Origin: Metapseudomonas boanensis
Lineage (GTDB): Bacteria; Pseudomonadota; Gammaproteobacteria; Pseudomonadales; Pseudomonadaceae
Assembly (NCBI RefSeq): GCF_018704125.1
Contig: NZ_JAGTIS010000002.1
Location: forward strand, 558,001-622,000
Reading direction: 5' to 3'
DNA length: 64,000 nucleotides
Shown here: positions 28,335 through 38,522 of the stretch, piece after piece
Position numbering within the stretch: position 1 is the first letter of the stretch
Layout of the letters: each line of letters begins with the position of its first letter
Translations under genes and position numbers: made by a program
Notes under the pieces: model-generated
The model's input: only the letters and a program-made list of their open reading frames with translations
The model's database searches: none
What the model was told of the DNA's origin: nothing

Positions 28335-28718
28335 ATGGAGTTCACTGACGCACAGGCCAGCAGCCAGTTCAGCCGGATGCTGGGTATCGAAGCGGTGAGT
28401 CTCGGCGACGGTGTCGCCGAAGCGCGTCTGCCGATGGGCGAACACCTGCGCAATCGGGGTGGAGTGATGCACGGTGGGGCGATCTTCTCGCTGCTGGACA
28501 TCGCCATGGGGCTGGCCTGCACCAGCCTCCACGGCTTCGACCGCAAGAGCGTGACCCTGGAATGCAAGATCAACTACCTGCGTGCGGTGGCCGAAGGGGA
28601 AATCCTCTGCCGCGCCAAGGTGCTGCACGCTGGTCGCCGCACATTGGTAGTTGAGGCTGAAGTGCTTCAGGGTGATGCCTTGGTCGCGAAGGGACAAGGC
28701 ACCTTCGCCCAGCTGTAA
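28335..28718 (+). CDS. PaaI-type hotdog-fold thioesterase
   Basis: 127 residues starting at the ATG at 28335, five bases after the tex stop, so probably co-transcribed. The hotdog motif HGGAIFSLLDIAMG is clear, with the conserved NRGGVMHGG preceding. Such enzymes hydrolyse acyl-CoAs, often aryl or medium-chain; the substrate is unknown. An in-frame extension to 28203 lies within tex and is not used. Confidence 0.88.
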   Translation: MEFTDAQASSQFSRMLGIEAVSLGDGVAEARLPMGEHLRNRGGVMHGGAIFSLLDIAMGLACTSLHGFDRKSVTLECKINYLRAVAEGEILCRAKVLHAGRRTLVVEAEVLQGDALVAKGQGTFAQL

Positions 28719-28866
28719 CAACCAGGCACCCACAACGCTCTATTCTGGACGAAGCGACAACGCGGGACGGGCGACGGATTTTTTCTGCCGCCCGTCCAGG
28801 TCCACCTCTTGTAGACAGTCCAGTCCACCCCCATATTGGGGCGACTGACGCGTGAAGGATTCCAAA

Positions 28867-30453
28867 TTGAGCGATCTTCTTTCCCGCCGCCTGGCCCTGC
28901 TCGGCGAGCGCGCTAACCTGCCGCTGCTCACCCAGTGCCTGCATGGCATCGAGCGTGAATGCCTGCGCGTAGACGGCAATGGCCAACTGGCGCTGACACC
29001 CCACTCGCCTGCTCTGGGCTCGGCCCTGACCCATTCGCAGATCACCACGGACTATTCCGAGTCGCTGCTGGAGTTCATCACCCCGGCCGAAAAAGACCCG
29101 GCGGTGACCCTCGCTGACCTGGAGAAGGTCCACCGCTTCACCGTGGACAAGCTGGGCGACGAACTGCTCTGGAGCCCCTCCATGCCCTGCCGCCTGCCGG
29201 GGGAGGAAGACATCCCGATCGCCCGCTACGGCACCTCGTCCATCGGCCGCCTTAAATACGTCTACCGGCGTGGCCTGGCCGTGCGCTATGGCAAGACCAT
29301 GCAGTGCATCGCCGGTATCCACTACAACTATTCGCTGCCCGAGAGCCTCTGGCCCCTGCTCAAGCAGGCCGAAGGCGATCCGCAGACCGACCGCGACTAC
29401 CAGTCGGCGCGCTACATCGCGATGATCCGCAACTTCCGCCGCTACAGCTGGCTGCTGATGTACCTGTTCGGCGCCGCGCCTGCCCTGGACAAGAGTTTCC
29501 TGCGCGGCCGCCCGCACGATCTGCAAAGCCTGGACGCCGATACCCTCTACCTGCCGTACGCCACCAGCCTGCGGATGAGCGACCTGGGCTACCAGAACAA
29601 CGCCCAGGCCGGCCTGACACCCTGCTACAACAGCCTCGACAGCTACCTGTCGAGCCTGCGCCAGGCCGTCTCCACACCGTATCCGCCCTATGCCGATATC
29701 GGCACCAAGCAGAACGGCGAGTGGGTGCAGCTCAACACCAATGTCATCCAGATCGAAAACGAGTACTACTCGAGCATCCGTCCCAAGCGCATCACCTATA
29801 CCGGCGAACGCCCGATCCAGGCCCTGGCCTCACGTGGCGTGCAGTATGTCGAAGTGCGCTGCCTGGACATCAACCCTTTCCTGCCGCTGGGAATCGATCT
29901 GGTCGAAGCGCGCTTCCTCGACGCCTTCCTGCTGTTCTGCGCCCTGCAGGACAGCCCGCCGATGGCCGGCGACGAATGCCGTGGCGCCACCGACAACTTC
30001 CAGACAGTGGTGAAAGAAGGCCGCCGTCCAGGCTTGGAACTGCTGCGCCACGGCCAGCCGATCGGCCTCAAGGAATGGGCCACTGACCTGCTCGACCGCA
30101 TCGACCACACCGCTGCGCTTCTGGACTTGGCGCTGGATACCCGCGAACACGCCGAAACCATGGCCGTGCAACGTGCCAGAGTGGAAAACCCGGACCTGAC
30201 GCCTTCGGCGCAGGTACTCGCCGAACTGCGCGAACGTGGCGAGAGCTTCACTGAGTTCGCCCTGCGTCAGAGTCGCGCCCATGCCGCGTACTTCCGCAGT
30301 GAGCCGCTGAGCGCCGAGGACCAGGAACGCTTCGAATCCATGGCCCGTGAATCCCTCGCCGAGCAGGCGAGACTGGAAGCGGAGCCGGATGTGGATTTCG
30401 ACACTTTCGTCGCCGCCTACCAGGCCAGCATCCTCGGACTGATCAGCAACTGA
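28867..30453 (+). CDS. gshA: Glutamate-cysteine ligase
   Basis: First and rate-limiting step of glutathione synthesis. 528 residues, proteobacterial type: [12 protein letters not shown] near the N-terminus, [14 protein letters not shown] (quoted without its start), [14 protein letters not shown] and [13 protein letters not shown] chose the TTG at 28867 because AAGGA lies seven bases ahead and the product begins [12 protein letters not shown] like its homologues; a GTG at 28852 is an alternative without a good ribosome site. Confidence 0.95.
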   Translation: MSDLLSRRLALLGERANLPLLTQCLHGIERECLRVDGNGQLALTPHSPALGSALTHSQITTDYSESLLEFITPAEKDPAVTLADLEKVHRFTVDKLGDELLWSPSMPCRLPGEEDIPIARYGTSSIGRLKYVYRRGLAVRYGKTMQCIAGIHYNYSLPESLWPLLKQAEGDPQTDRDYQSARYIAMIRNFRRYSWLLMYLFGAAPALDKSFLRGRPHDLQSLDADTLYLPYATSLRMSDLGYQNNAQAGLTPCYNSLDSYLSSLRQAVSTPYPPYADIGTKQNGEWVQLNTNVIQIENEYYSSIRPKRITYTGERPIQALASRGVQYVEVRCLDINPFLPLGIDLVEARFLDAFLLFCALQDSPPMAGDECRGATDNFQTVVKEGRRPGLELLRHGQPIGLKEWATDLLDRIDHTAALLDLALDTREHAETMAVQRARVENPDLTPSAQVLAELRERGESFTEFALRQSRAHAAYFRSEPLSAEDQERFESMARESLAEQARLEAEPDVDFDTFVAAYQASILGLISN

Positions 30454-30482
30454 GACTGGGCAAAACCTCTCGCCTTGTGGGT

Positions 30483-30665
30483 GCGAACTCATTGGCTCTG
30501 TCGGCGTTAGCTGTTGCTAGCCATCAACGGTCGGGCTGAGAGCCCTGCAGGAGCGAGGGGGACGCCGAGTTCTTGCTCGCGAAATGAGCCCGTTCGCCAG
30601 CAAGCTGGCTCCTACAAGGGAGCCAGCCAGTGACAACACTTAACGGGGACAGAGCCAATTCATTC
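30483..30665. repeat. MITE-like inverted element with internal REP pair
   Basis: The ends are inverted: GCGAACTCATTGGCTCTGTC at 30483-30502 and GACAGAGCCAATTCATTCGC at about 30646-30665. Inside lie CGTTAGCTGTTGCTAGC and an inverted REP pair (30548-30618). A second copy lies at 56910-57028. It fills most of the 347-bp gap after gshA; a hairpin CCCGGGC/GCCCGGG at 30783-30800 abuts the argA stop. Confidence 0.7.
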
Positions 30666-30800
30666 GCCAAGGGCAGCGCAGCTGCTCCCCCCGCGAGGCC
30701 GGATGGCAGACCTGTGGTCTGTTTAGCGATTGAAATCGCCCCCACAACGAAAGACAGCCCCGGACGGCTTTGGCAGGGAACTCCCGGGCTGAGGCCCGGG

Positions 30801-32099
30801 CTAAAGGGTTTTCTCGAAGATCTGCGAGTTGCGCTGGTAGTTATACAGCGACGCCCGCGCAGCCGGCAGCTGCTCGACGGCGCTGGGCTGGAAGCCGCGT
30901 TCGCGGAACCAGTGCGCGGTGCGGGTGGTGAGCACGAATAGGGTTTTCAGGCCCTGGGCGCGAGCGCGCTCCTCGATTCGCTCCAGCAGCTCGTCGCCAC
31001 GACCGCCGTGGCGGTACTCCGGGTTCACTGCCAGGCACGCCAGTTCGCCGGCATCGGAATCGGCAATCGGATAGAGCGCCGCGCAGGCGATGATCAGGCC
31101 ATCGCGCTCGACGATGCTGAACTGCTCGATCTCCCGCTCCAGCACTTCCCGCGAACGGCGCACCAGGATGCCCTGGTCTTCCAGTGGGGTGATCAGATCG
31201 ATCAGGCCGCCCACGTCGTCGATGGTCGCCTCGCGCAAGGATTCGAACTGCTCCTGGTCCACCAGGGTGCCGCCACCATCACGGGTGAACAGTTCGGTGA
31301 GCAAGGAGCCGTCTTCGGCGTAGCTGACCATGTGGCTGCGCTTGACGCCGCCGCGGCAGGCCTGGGCAGCGGCATCCAGCAGTTCCGCCTGGTAGTTGTT
31401 GCCGAGCCGCGTCAGGTGCGCCGGCACCTGCTGCGGGCGCAGTTCACGCACCAGCTTGCCGGCGTCGTCGATCAGGCCGCGTTCACTGCCGAAGAGGATC
31501 AGCTTGTCAGCGCCGACGTCGATGGCAACGCGGGTAGCCACGTCCTCGCAGGCGAGATTGAAGATTTCCCCGGTGGGCGAATACCCCAGCGGCGATAGCA
31601 GCACGATAGAGCGCTCGTCCAGCAGGCGGCCGATACCCTTGCGATCCACCCGGCGCACTTCGCCGGTGTGGTGGTAGTCGATGCCATCCACCACGCCGAT
31701 GGGCCGGGCGGTGACGAAGTTGCCGGTGCTCACCCGCAGCCGCGAGCCCTGCATGGGCGAGGCGGCCATGTCCATGGACAGCCGCGCCTCGATGGCGATG
31801 CGCAACTGGCCCACGGCGTCGATCACGCACTCCAGGGTGGGGCCGTCGGTGATGCGCAGGTCGCGGTGGAAATGCGGCGTCAGGCCACGGGAGGCGAGAC
31901 GTGCCTCGATCTGCGGGCGCGAACCATGTACCAGCACCAGGCGCACGCCGAGGCTGTGCAGCAGCACGAGGTCGTGGACGATGTTGCCGAAATTCGGATG
32001 GGCAACGCCCTCCCCCGGGAGCATGACGACGAAGGTGCAGTCCCGGTGGGCGTTGATGTAGGGCGAAGCGTGGCGAAGCCAGTTGACGTAATCGTGCAT
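30801..32099 (-). CDS. argA: N-acetylglutamate synthase
   Basis: First step of arginine synthesis. 432 residues from the ATG at 32099, the usual length for the classic pseudomonad enzyme. The N-terminal amino-acid-kinase-like domain (VVMLPGEGVAHPNFGNIVHD, then LVLVHGSRPQIEARL) is the arginine-binding part; the C-terminal GNAT domain (LACLAVNPEYRHGGRGDELL, then LFVLTTRTAHWFRERGF) binds acetyl-CoA. The longer in-frame reading to 32444 runs antisense into argE and is discarded. argE lies upstream on the same strand. Confidence 0.95.
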   Translation of the reverse strand: MHDYVNWLRHASPYINAHRDCTFVVMLPGEGVAHPNFGNIVHDLVLLHSLGVRLVLVHGSRPQIEARLASRGLTPHFHRDLRITDGPTLECVIDAVGQLRIAIEARLSMDMAASPMQGSRLRVSTGNFVTARPIGVVDGIDYHHTGEVRRVDRKGIGRLLDERSIVLLSPLGYSPTGEIFNLACEDVATRVAIDVGADKLILFGSERGLIDDAGKLVRELRPQQVPAHLTRLGNNYQAELLDAAAQACRGGVKRSHMVSYAEDGSLLTELFTRDGGGTLVDQEQFESLREATIDDVGGLIDLITPLEDQGILVRRSREVLEREIEQFSIVERDGLIIACAALYPIADSDAGELACLAVNPEYRHGGRGDELLERIEERARAQGLKTLFVLTTRTAHWFRERGFQPSAVEQLPAARASLYNYQRNSQIFEKTL

Positions 32100-32223
32100 G
32101 GGTTCCGTGAGCCTGTAGTTGGCGATAAGACGAAGTGCGGAGCTCGGTGAAGGAGCGAAATGGCGGCGCGTTATCGTCGTCGCAGGAACATCAACGGAAA
32201 CCCTCTCAGTACGTGGTGGTGGA

Positions 32224-33363
32224 TTACAGGCAGTAATGCTGGATGAGCTGGCGCAATAGCGCAACGGTAGGCTCGATCCGTGACAGTTCGAGGTGCTCGT
32301 CCGGCTGGTGGGCACAGGCGATATCGCCGGGGCCAAGCACCAGGGTCTCGCAACCGAGCTGCTGAAGATACGGCGCTTCAGTCCCGAAGGCCACCGCCTC
32401 TGCAGCATGACCAGTGAGACGCTCGGCCAGGCGCACCAGATCACTTTCCGCCGATTGCTCGAACGGCGGCACTGCCGGGAACAACGGTTTGTAATCGATC
32501 TTCACCGCGTAGTGTTCGGCCACGGGTCGCAGGCGCTGGCGAATCACCGCGCGCAGGGTTTCCGGGCTCATGCCCGGCAGAGGCCGCAGGTCGAACTCCA
32601 GGCTGCACTGGCCGCAGATGCGGTTGGGGTTGTCGCCGCCGTGGATGCAGCCAAGGTTGAGCGTCGGTTGCGGAACGTTGAACAGCGGATTGCGGAACTC
32701 CTGCTGCCACTCACCGCGCAGCTCGATCAGGTCGCTCATCACCGCGTGCATGGCTTCCAGCGCACTGTGGCCGAAGCGCGGATCCGAGGAATGACCGCTC
32801 TGCCCGAGGATATCGATGCGCTCCATCATCACACCCTTGTGCAGGCGGATCGGCCGCAGGCCGGTGGGCTCGCCGATCACCGCCGCGCGACCGAGTGGCC
32901 TGCCCGAAGCGGCCAGTGCGCGAGCACCGGCCATGGAGCTTTCCTCATCGCAGGTCGCGAGGATCATCAGTGGCTGGCGGAACGGCCGGTCCAGCAGCCC
33001 GCGCACCGCCTCGATGGCCAGAGGGAAAAAGCCCTTCATGTCGCAACTGCCCAGGCCATACCAGCGATCACCCACCTCGCTGAGCTTCAGAGGGTCGGTT
33101 TTCCACAGGGCCGCATCGAAAGGCACCGTATCGCTATGCCCAGCCAGCACCAGACCACCGGGGCCGCTGCCATAGGTGGCGAGCAGGTTGGCCTTGCCTG
33201 GCACTACCTGCTGGACCTCGCACTGGAAACCGAGATCGGTGAGCCAGCTGGCGAGGAGATCGATCACCGACTGGTTGGACTGGTCCCAGTTGGGCTGGGT
33301 GCAGCTCACCGACGGCGCGGCGATCAGTGCGGCGAACTGCGATTTCAGGTCTGGAACGGACAT
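32224..33363 (-). CDS. argE: Acetylornithine deacetylase
   Basis: Arginine biosynthesis, removing acetate from N-acetylornithine. 379 residues from the ATG at 33363; M20 metallopeptidase family with LAGHSDTVPFD, CDMKGF, CDEESSMAGARAL and VIGEPTGLRP carrying metal ligands and the general base. The apparent ORF to 34890 is only the antisense of the CYTH gene. It lies 124 bp upstream of argA on the same strand. Confidence 0.95.
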   Translation of the reverse strand: MSVPDLKSQFAALIAAPSVSCTQPNWDQSNQSVIDLLASWLTDLGFQCEVQQVVPGKANLLATYGSGPGGLVLAGHSDTVPFDAALWKTDPLKLSEVGDRWYGLGSCDMKGFFPLAIEAVRGLLDRPFRQPLMILATCDEESSMAGARALAASGRPLGRAAVIGEPTGLRPIRLHKGVMMERIDILGQSGHSSDPRFGHSALEAMHAVMSDLIELRGEWQQEFRNPLFNVPQPTLNLGCIHGGDNPNRICGQCSLEFDLRPLPGMSPETLRAVIRQRLRPVAEHYAVKIDYKPLFPAVPPFEQSAESDLVRLAERLTGHAAEAVAFGTEAPYLQQLGCETLVLGPGDIACAHQPDEHLELSRIEPTVALLRQLIQHYCL

Positions 33364-33498
33364 CGACGGCCTCCACATACGAAATTCCATCATAGGCACA
33401 TGGCCGCTTCGGCGAAACCGCTTCGGCAAGGTCGGGACCGGTCCTGTAAACTTCACCGCCTTGGCAGCCACCCTGGCTGCGTCTGAAAGACTCCGGCC

Positions 33499-34863
33499 AT
33501 GCAGAAAGAAACCGAAATCAAGCTTCGCGCCAGCCGCGAGACCCTGGAAGCCCTGCGCGACCACCCGCTGCTGAAGAAGCGCAACAAGAGCGGCTGGGAA
33601 CGTCGTGAGCTGCTCAATCAGTATTTCGACACCCCGGAGCGTGACCTCGCCCAGGCCCGCGTTGCCCTGCGCCTGCGCCGCGACGGCGAGCAGTTCATCC
33701 AGACCCTGAAGACCCGTGGCCAGAGCGTGGCCGGGCTGTCTGAACGCAACGAGTGGGACTGGTATCTGGACAAGGCCAAGCTGGACCCGAAGAAACTCAC
33801 CGACGACTGCTGGCCCGCCAGCCTCGCCGATCTGGACAAGAAGCAGCTCAAGCCGATCTTCACCACCGACTTCGCCCGCGACCGGGCCGAGATCGCCTGG
33901 GGTCGCGGCAAGGCCAAGGTGGTGATCGAAGCCGCCCTGGACCTGGGCAAGGTGATCGCCGGCAAGCAGGAAGAAGAGATCTGCGAACTGGAACTGGAAC
34001 TGCGCCAGGGCGAGCCCGAGGCGCTGCTGGAACTGGCCGCGGAACTGGCCGCCGACCTGCCGCTGATGCCCTGCGACATCAGCAAGGCCGAGCGCGGCTA
34101 TCGCCTCTACGACGCCAACAGCTACCACCTCAGCCTGCCGGCCCCGGTGCTGTCCATCGAGCTGTCGCTGGACGACGCCTTTGCCGCCCTCGCCTGGCAC
34201 CTGCTGGGCGCCAGCCAGCGCCTGGCCGAGCAGTACCGCTTCAACGGCCACTGGAAGCTGCTGGCGGACTGGCTGCAGCAACTGGTGGACCTGCGCGCCC
34301 TGCTCGGCAGCCTCGGCCAGGCGGCGCCGCGCGCCAGCAGCCATGACCTGCGCGAAGCCCTGGACGCCCTGCTCCAGGACTGGCGGCCGCGCATCCAGGC
34401 CGGTGAACTGGACGAGGCCGCGCGCCACGCCGCCCCGCAACAGTTCGCCGAGGAACTCGCCGGTACCCGCTGGGGGCTGTTCTCCCTCAACGCCTCCCGC
34501 TGGCTGCTGACCCGCGCCTGGACCGTGGAGCGCAACGCCCGCGGCACCCGCCAGGGCCAGGCAGCGCTGGGCAACTGGCTGCCGCGTTTCCTCGGCGAGG
34601 AAGGCCAGGCGCTGAAACCCGAGCTCTACAAGCGCCAGCCCGAGGACCTGGCCGAGCAGCAGCCGCGCCTTGAACGCCTGCTGGTCTGGCTGCGCCTGGC
34701 GCGTCAGGTGCTGGACGTGGCGGAGATCGACCGCTGCTACGGCGAGCTGGCGAAGTTCGCCGAACTGGCCGGCCAGCCGCTGGACGCCGAAGTGCTGGCA
34801 ACCCGCAGCGAACAGGCGCAGACCCTGATCAGCCTGCGCAGCTGGAAGGCGTTGACCCGCTAA
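33499..34863 (+). CDS. CYTH-domain inorganic triphosphatase (YgiF-like)
   Basis: 454 residues. The N-terminus has the CYTH signature EXEXK (ETEIKL at residues 4-9), followed by LNQYFDTPERDLAQARVALRLRR and paired acidic residues (ICELELELRQGE) that line the metal-binding tunnel. The C-terminal half is helical with scattered His/Arg in the style of a CHAD domain. Likely hydrolyses inorganic triphosphate. Divergent from argE. Confidence 0.88.
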   Translation: MQKETEIKLRASRETLEALRDHPLLKKRNKSGWERRELLNQYFDTPERDLAQARVALRLRRDGEQFIQTLKTRGQSVAGLSERNEWDWYLDKAKLDPKKLTDDCWPASLADLDKKQLKPIFTTDFARDRAEIAWGRGKAKVVIEAALDLGKVIAGKQEEEICELELELRQGEPEALLELAAELAADLPLMPCDISKAERGYRLYDANSYHLSLPAPVLSIELSLDDAFAALAWHLLGASQRLAEQYRFNGHWKLLADWLQQLVDLRALLGSLGQAAPRASSHDLREALDALLQDWRPRIQAGELDEAARHAAPQQFAEELAGTRWGLFSLNASRWLLTRAWTVERNARGTRQGQAALGNWLPRFLGEEGQALKPELYKRQPEDLAEQQPRLERLLVWLRLARQVLDVAEIDRCYGELAKFAELAGQPLDAEVLATRSEQAQTLISLRSWKALTR

Positions 34864-34878
34864 GACGAGGGCCCCGGC

Positions 34879-35562
34879 ATGCTCAGGCAAAGCTTCCGCT
34901 CCGTGGTCACCACCTGGCTCACCGGCCTGCTGGCCCTGTTGCCGCTGGTGCTGACCCTGGCCCTGCTGGCCTGGCTGGTCAGCCTACTGAACAAGCTGGT
35001 GGGCCCATCCACCCTGATCGGCCAACTCCTCGGCGCCCTGGGCCAACACTTCGCCAGCAATCCGGTCCTGGCCTACCTGGTCGGGACCCTGGTGCTGCTG
35101 GGCAGCCTCTACCCCCTGGGCCTGGCGGTACAGCTCGGCCTGCGCCGGCCGCTGGCCTGGCTGCTGGACATGACCCTGCGCCGCGCGCCGCTGATCGGCA
35201 GCCTGTACAACCTGGCCGACCGCTTCGTCAGCCTGCTGGACCGCAGCAAGAACGCCGACATCGCCGCCATGAGCCCGGTCTGGTGCTTCTTCGGTGGCGA
35301 CGGCGCCGCGGTGCTGGCCCTGCGCCCGAGTTCGGAGGCCTTCGAACTGGACGGTCGCCCCTACTGCGCCGTGCTGGTGCCCAGCGCCCCCATCCCCGTG
35401 GGTGGCGGGCTGATCTACGTGCCGGTGGAGTGGGTTCGCCCAGCGGACATGGGCGTGGAAGGGCTGACCAGCATCTACCTGTCCATGGGCCTCACCCTGC
35501 CCCATCAGGCCGGCAAGCCGGCGAAGGAGCCGGCGGCGGTCGTGGACAACAGGTCATCTTAG
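34879..35562 (+). CDS. DUF502 family inner-membrane protein
   Basis: 227 residues, 15 bp after the CYTH gene and probably in one transcript. TM segments at about residues 12-38 and 55-75 (AYLVGTLVLLGSLYPLGLAV), then a soluble part with PVWCFFGGDGAAVLALRPSS and a PVGGGLIYVPVEWV stretch typical of DUF502. Its function is unknown. Its TAG stop is the first triplet of an extragenic repeat (TAGGTTAGCGCC), and its last 43 coding bases before residue 214 are repeated at 41662-41704. Confidence 0.85.
   Translation: MLRQSFRSVVTTWLTGLLALLPLVLTLALLAWLVSLLNKLVGPSTLIGQLLGALGQHFASNPVLAYLVGTLVLLGSLYPLGLAVQLGLRRPLAWLLDMTLRRAPLIGSLYNLADRFVSLLDRSKNADIAAMSPVWCFFGGDGAAVLALRPSSEAFELDGRPYCAVLVPSAPIPVGGGLIYVPVEWVRPADMGVEGLTSIYLSMGLTLPHQAGKPAKEPAAVVDNRSS
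35475..35517 (+). repeat. Left copy of island-flanking direct repeat (3' end of DUF502 gene)
   Basis: 43 bp within the DUF502 coding end, 38 of 43 identical to 41662-41704 by eye. The two copies flank the toxin/immunity island. Confidence 0.8.
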
Positions 35563-35774
35563 GTTAGCGCCAAGTCTACAAGCCCCATCGCGTCCCTTCG
35601 AACTTCGCTCGGGCCCACGTAGCCCATCCCAACTACTCGATAGGACGTCCTACCCGCCCCTGACAGCCAACATCGACTGTTCCCGCGCTCTTTTCAGACT
35701 CATCTGGTAGCGCTGCCACGCAGCCGGGCAGCAGGCTCCTGTGTTCAATCAAGGACACCGAATGAGGAGCTGAC

Positions 35775-38522
35775 ATGGATACGCGGAGCCTGGCTCAGCG
35801 GATGGTCGACGCTGCCAATGCCATCAACGCCAACCGAGCCGCAGAAGAACGTCGGCGCGCAGGACGGCAAGCCACCGAGCCTACCTGTCTACCGCTGCCC
35901 AGCTACTGGGTCACCGACCCCGCCAGCGCCCACCTGCCGGCCATCCAGCGCTGGAGCCACCCTTTCGGCGACCGTGCCGACCCGCTGCGCCAACTCACCC
36001 AACTGGCCAATGCCGAACGCGGCTACTACCCCCTCGGACGCAACGGCTTCTGGCACCCCGGCGTGCATTTCGACGCGGGCACCGCCGGTACGCTGGACCA
36101 GTCCCAGGTGCTCTGCCTGGCCGACGGCGAAGTGGTGGCCTACCGCACCGACACCCAATCCCCCCGCACCGGCTACCTATTCGATGACGAGCCCGTGGAG
36201 TGCCCCTTCTCGCGCAACTTCGTCCTTGTGCGCCATCGCCTGCAGGCCCCGGAAATCCCCGGCCTCGACGCCACCCCGCCAAGCCTGACCCTCTACAGCC
36301 TGTACATGCACCTGGAGGACTGGACGGCATATCGGGAGGACCAGACCCTGAAGCGCCCGGCCTTCTGGCCGGAAAGCAACACGCGGCGGGTCAAGGACAC
36401 GGAAAAGGATGCAGTACCCGATCTAACGGGCCACGTGTGGCTGCGCTGCCGCATCGGGCCAAACGGTGGCGCGGTGATCTCCGGGCTGGCCCGTGGCACC
36501 GAGGTCACCGTCAGCGGCACCGGTCGCTACCGCAAGATCGAGAACATCCCCGGCCCGCGGCAACTGCTGCAAGACGGCGCCCTGCTCGGCTATGTCGGCT
36601 TCAGCCTCCTCGAGCCCCTGCCCAACGGCGATTACCGCATCGCCACCTTGCGGGATGACGGCACACTTCCCGTCCGTCCCAGCGCCAGCGTCGAAGGCAA
36701 ACCGCTGATGGCCCTGCCCAATGGCACTGAAGTCGCCATCAGCGGCACCGGTGACTACCGCAAGCTGGAGTGGGTCAATCAGTACGTCCACTTCGACTCA
36801 CTGCTGGGCGAGCGCGAACCCCAGATCCTGGACGACATCTGCGTCCCCGAGGCGCCAGTGCCCATTCGCGCTGGCGAACTGATCGGCCACATCGGCGCCT
36901 ATCAGGACCACGACGACGCCCAGCCCCGGCAACAACTGCACCTGGAAGTATTCAGCAGCGAAAGCCTGCAAACCTTCTTCGAGGTCAGCCGCGCCTGGGC
37001 ACAACGCCTGCCGGCCAGCGCCCGGACCTGGTTGAAGCTGCCCAAGGGCACCCCTGTGGTGAAGCACCAAGCGCACTTCAGCGCCAGCGTCCCCCCCAAG
37101 GCCAGCGCGGATACCCCTTCCAGCGCCGCCGACCTGCACCTGCCGAAGCACCTGCTCGAGGGTCTGGGGCCGGACATGAGAATCCGCGTCCCCAACCGCG
37201 ACGGCCAGGGCGGCTGCACCTGGTACCGCCTCGACGACCTGCTGCACGACAGCGAAGGCCAATTACTCCCAGGCTGGGTCCAGGTCGAAGACGACCACGC
37301 CCAATGGCACAGCCCCTGGGACTGGAGCGGCTATGCCGCCATCCTCAACGGCGACTCCCTGGAAAGCTGCCAGGCCTATGCGCTGAACCTGCAAGGCATT
37401 CTGCCCAGCGAACGGGACCGGGCGCAGGCGGCACTGCTGGCCGACCGCACCGACCAGGGGCCGATCCGCAGCCGCCTGTTCGACCTGATCGAACCTGACC
37501 GCCACGGGGTCATGACCGCCGAGGAGTTGAAACCGGCCCTCCCCGTGCCAGCACTGGCGCAATCCATCGCCCGCCTGGCGATTTACAGCGAAAGCGAATG
37601 GTACTGGCGGCCGGGCAAGTGGGATGCGCTGGACGACCTCTTCGGCCATAGCAGCCCATCGCCGAACCGTAACTGGCTGGCGGAGAAACAGCGGATTGAA
37701 CAAATCTGCTGGTGGAATGAAGTGGCGCCAAAGTTGGGGCTGCCGGCGGATGGAAAAGTGTGGCATTTGCACCCGGTGGGGTTGGTGGGAAGCTTTGAGC
37801 GGAAGCAGCTTATAACTCTAGAGATGCTACTCGCAGTTGAACCGAATAACAAAAAAGAATATTACCAAGAAATTATAGACCTGCTGAATAAATTCGCGGA
37901 ATCCTACCAAATTAACACTCCAAAAAGAATATCTCATTTCTTATCTCAAATTTCACATGAAAGTAATTTTCGATCTCATGAAGAAAACCTTTCGTACAGC
38001 CCAAAGCAAATGAGAAAAGTATACGGATGCCGTGGGGGTTTTAGAAACTATGATGAGCTCTGTGATGATTGCACAGCTGGGCGATTTAGAGAAAAGCTTT
38101 GGAGCCAGGCGGCGCATTATGCATACAACCCGGAAAACCTCGCGAGCTATGTTTACGCCAACAGGATGGGCAATGGAAGCGAAGAGAGCAAAGATGGTTA
38201 CAGGTATAGAGGACGAGGCTTGATTCAGTTAACCGGAAAAGCTGGATATGAGAGTTTTCAAACTGAGCACAATAGAATTTTCCCTAACGACAAAATAGAC
38301 CTCATCAACAATCCAGAATTGCTGAGCCAGAATTTAGAGTACAGCATAGAGTCCGCATTTGTTTTTTGGAGCATAAATAATCTGAATAAGACAGCAGAGT
38401 CAGCGACAGTATCGGACGTAACGAGGATTGTGAATGGCGGCCAGAATGGTCTTTCAGACAGAAAGAATCGCTATAACAGGTTGGCTAGGCTATTTAATTT
38501 GAAAGAAGAGAAATATGAATAA
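35775..38522 (+). CDS. Composite cell-wall hydrolase toxin: M23-like N-terminus, GH19 C-terminus
   Basis: 915 residues, with GAGGAG six bases before the ATG. No signal peptide. Residues about 85-395 resemble an M23 endopeptidase (HPGVHFDAG at 94-102, QLHLEVF at 387-393) interrupted by two SH3-like repeats (GTEVTVSGTGRYRK at about 241-254, GTEVAISGTGDYRK at 317-330). A degenerate EF-hand is near 572-586. A linker (EWYWRPGKWDALD, about 608-620; VWHLHPVGL, 662-670) of a kind seen in exported Pseudomonas toxins follows. Residues about 700-915 are a GH19 chitinase/lysozyme domain with SQISHESNF (Glu729), ENLSYS and YRGRGLIQLTGKAGYE. GC content falls sharply from codon ~678. Lack of a signal peptide and adjacent periplasmic immunity candidates suggest a type VI effector; no VgrG or PAAR is present. 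Confidence 0.85.
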   Translation: MDTRSLAQRMVDAANAINANRAAEERRRAGRQATEPTCLPLPSYWVTDPASAHLPAIQRWSHPFGDRADPLRQLTQLANAERGYYPLGRNGFWHPGVHFDAGTAGTLDQSQVLCLADGEVVAYRTDTQSPRTGYLFDDEPVECPFSRNFVLVRHRLQAPEIPGLDATPPSLTLYSLYMHLEDWTAYREDQTLKRPAFWPESNTRRVKDTEKDAVPDLTGHVWLRCRIGPNGGAVISGLARGTEVTVSGTGRYRKIENIPGPRQLLQDGALLGYVGFSLLEPLPNGDYRIATLRDDGTLPVRPSASVEGKPLMALPNGTEVAISGTGDYRKLEWVNQYVHFDSLLGEREPQILDDICVPEAPVPIRAGELIGHIGAYQDHDDAQPRQQLHLEVFSSESLQTFFEVSRAWAQRLPASARTWLKLPKGTPVVKHQAHFSASVPPKASADTPSSAADLHLPKHLLEGLGPDMRIRVPNRDGQGGCTWYRLDDLLHDSEGQLLPGWVQVEDDHAQWHSPWDWSGYAAILNGDSLESCQAYALNLQGILPSERDRAQAALLADRTDQGPIRSRLFDLIEPDRHGVMTAEELKPALPVPALAQSIARLAIYSESEWYWRPGKWDALDDLFGHSSPSPNRNWLAEKQRIEQICWWNEVAPKLGLPADGKVWHLHPVGLVGSFERKQLITLEMLLAVEPNNKKEYYQEIIDLLNKFAESYQINTPKRISHFLSQISHESNFRSHEENLSYSPKQMRKVYGCRGGFRNYDELCDDCTAGRFREKLWSQAAHYAYNPENLASYVYANRMGNGSEESKDGYRYRGRGLIQLTGKAGYESFQTEHNRIFPNDKIDLINNPELLSQNLEYSIESAFVFWSINNLNKTAESATVSDVTRIVNGGQNGLSDRKNRYNRLARLFNLKEEKYE

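Noticed and set aside
26009-28573. 854-codon open frame on the minus strand
   Set aside because: Antisense of tex; caused by GC-rich third positions. No family pattern, and tex has clear domains.
33364-34890. Long upstream extension of argE
   Set aside because: Reads antisense through the CYTH gene; argE begins at the ATG at 33363 with normal length.
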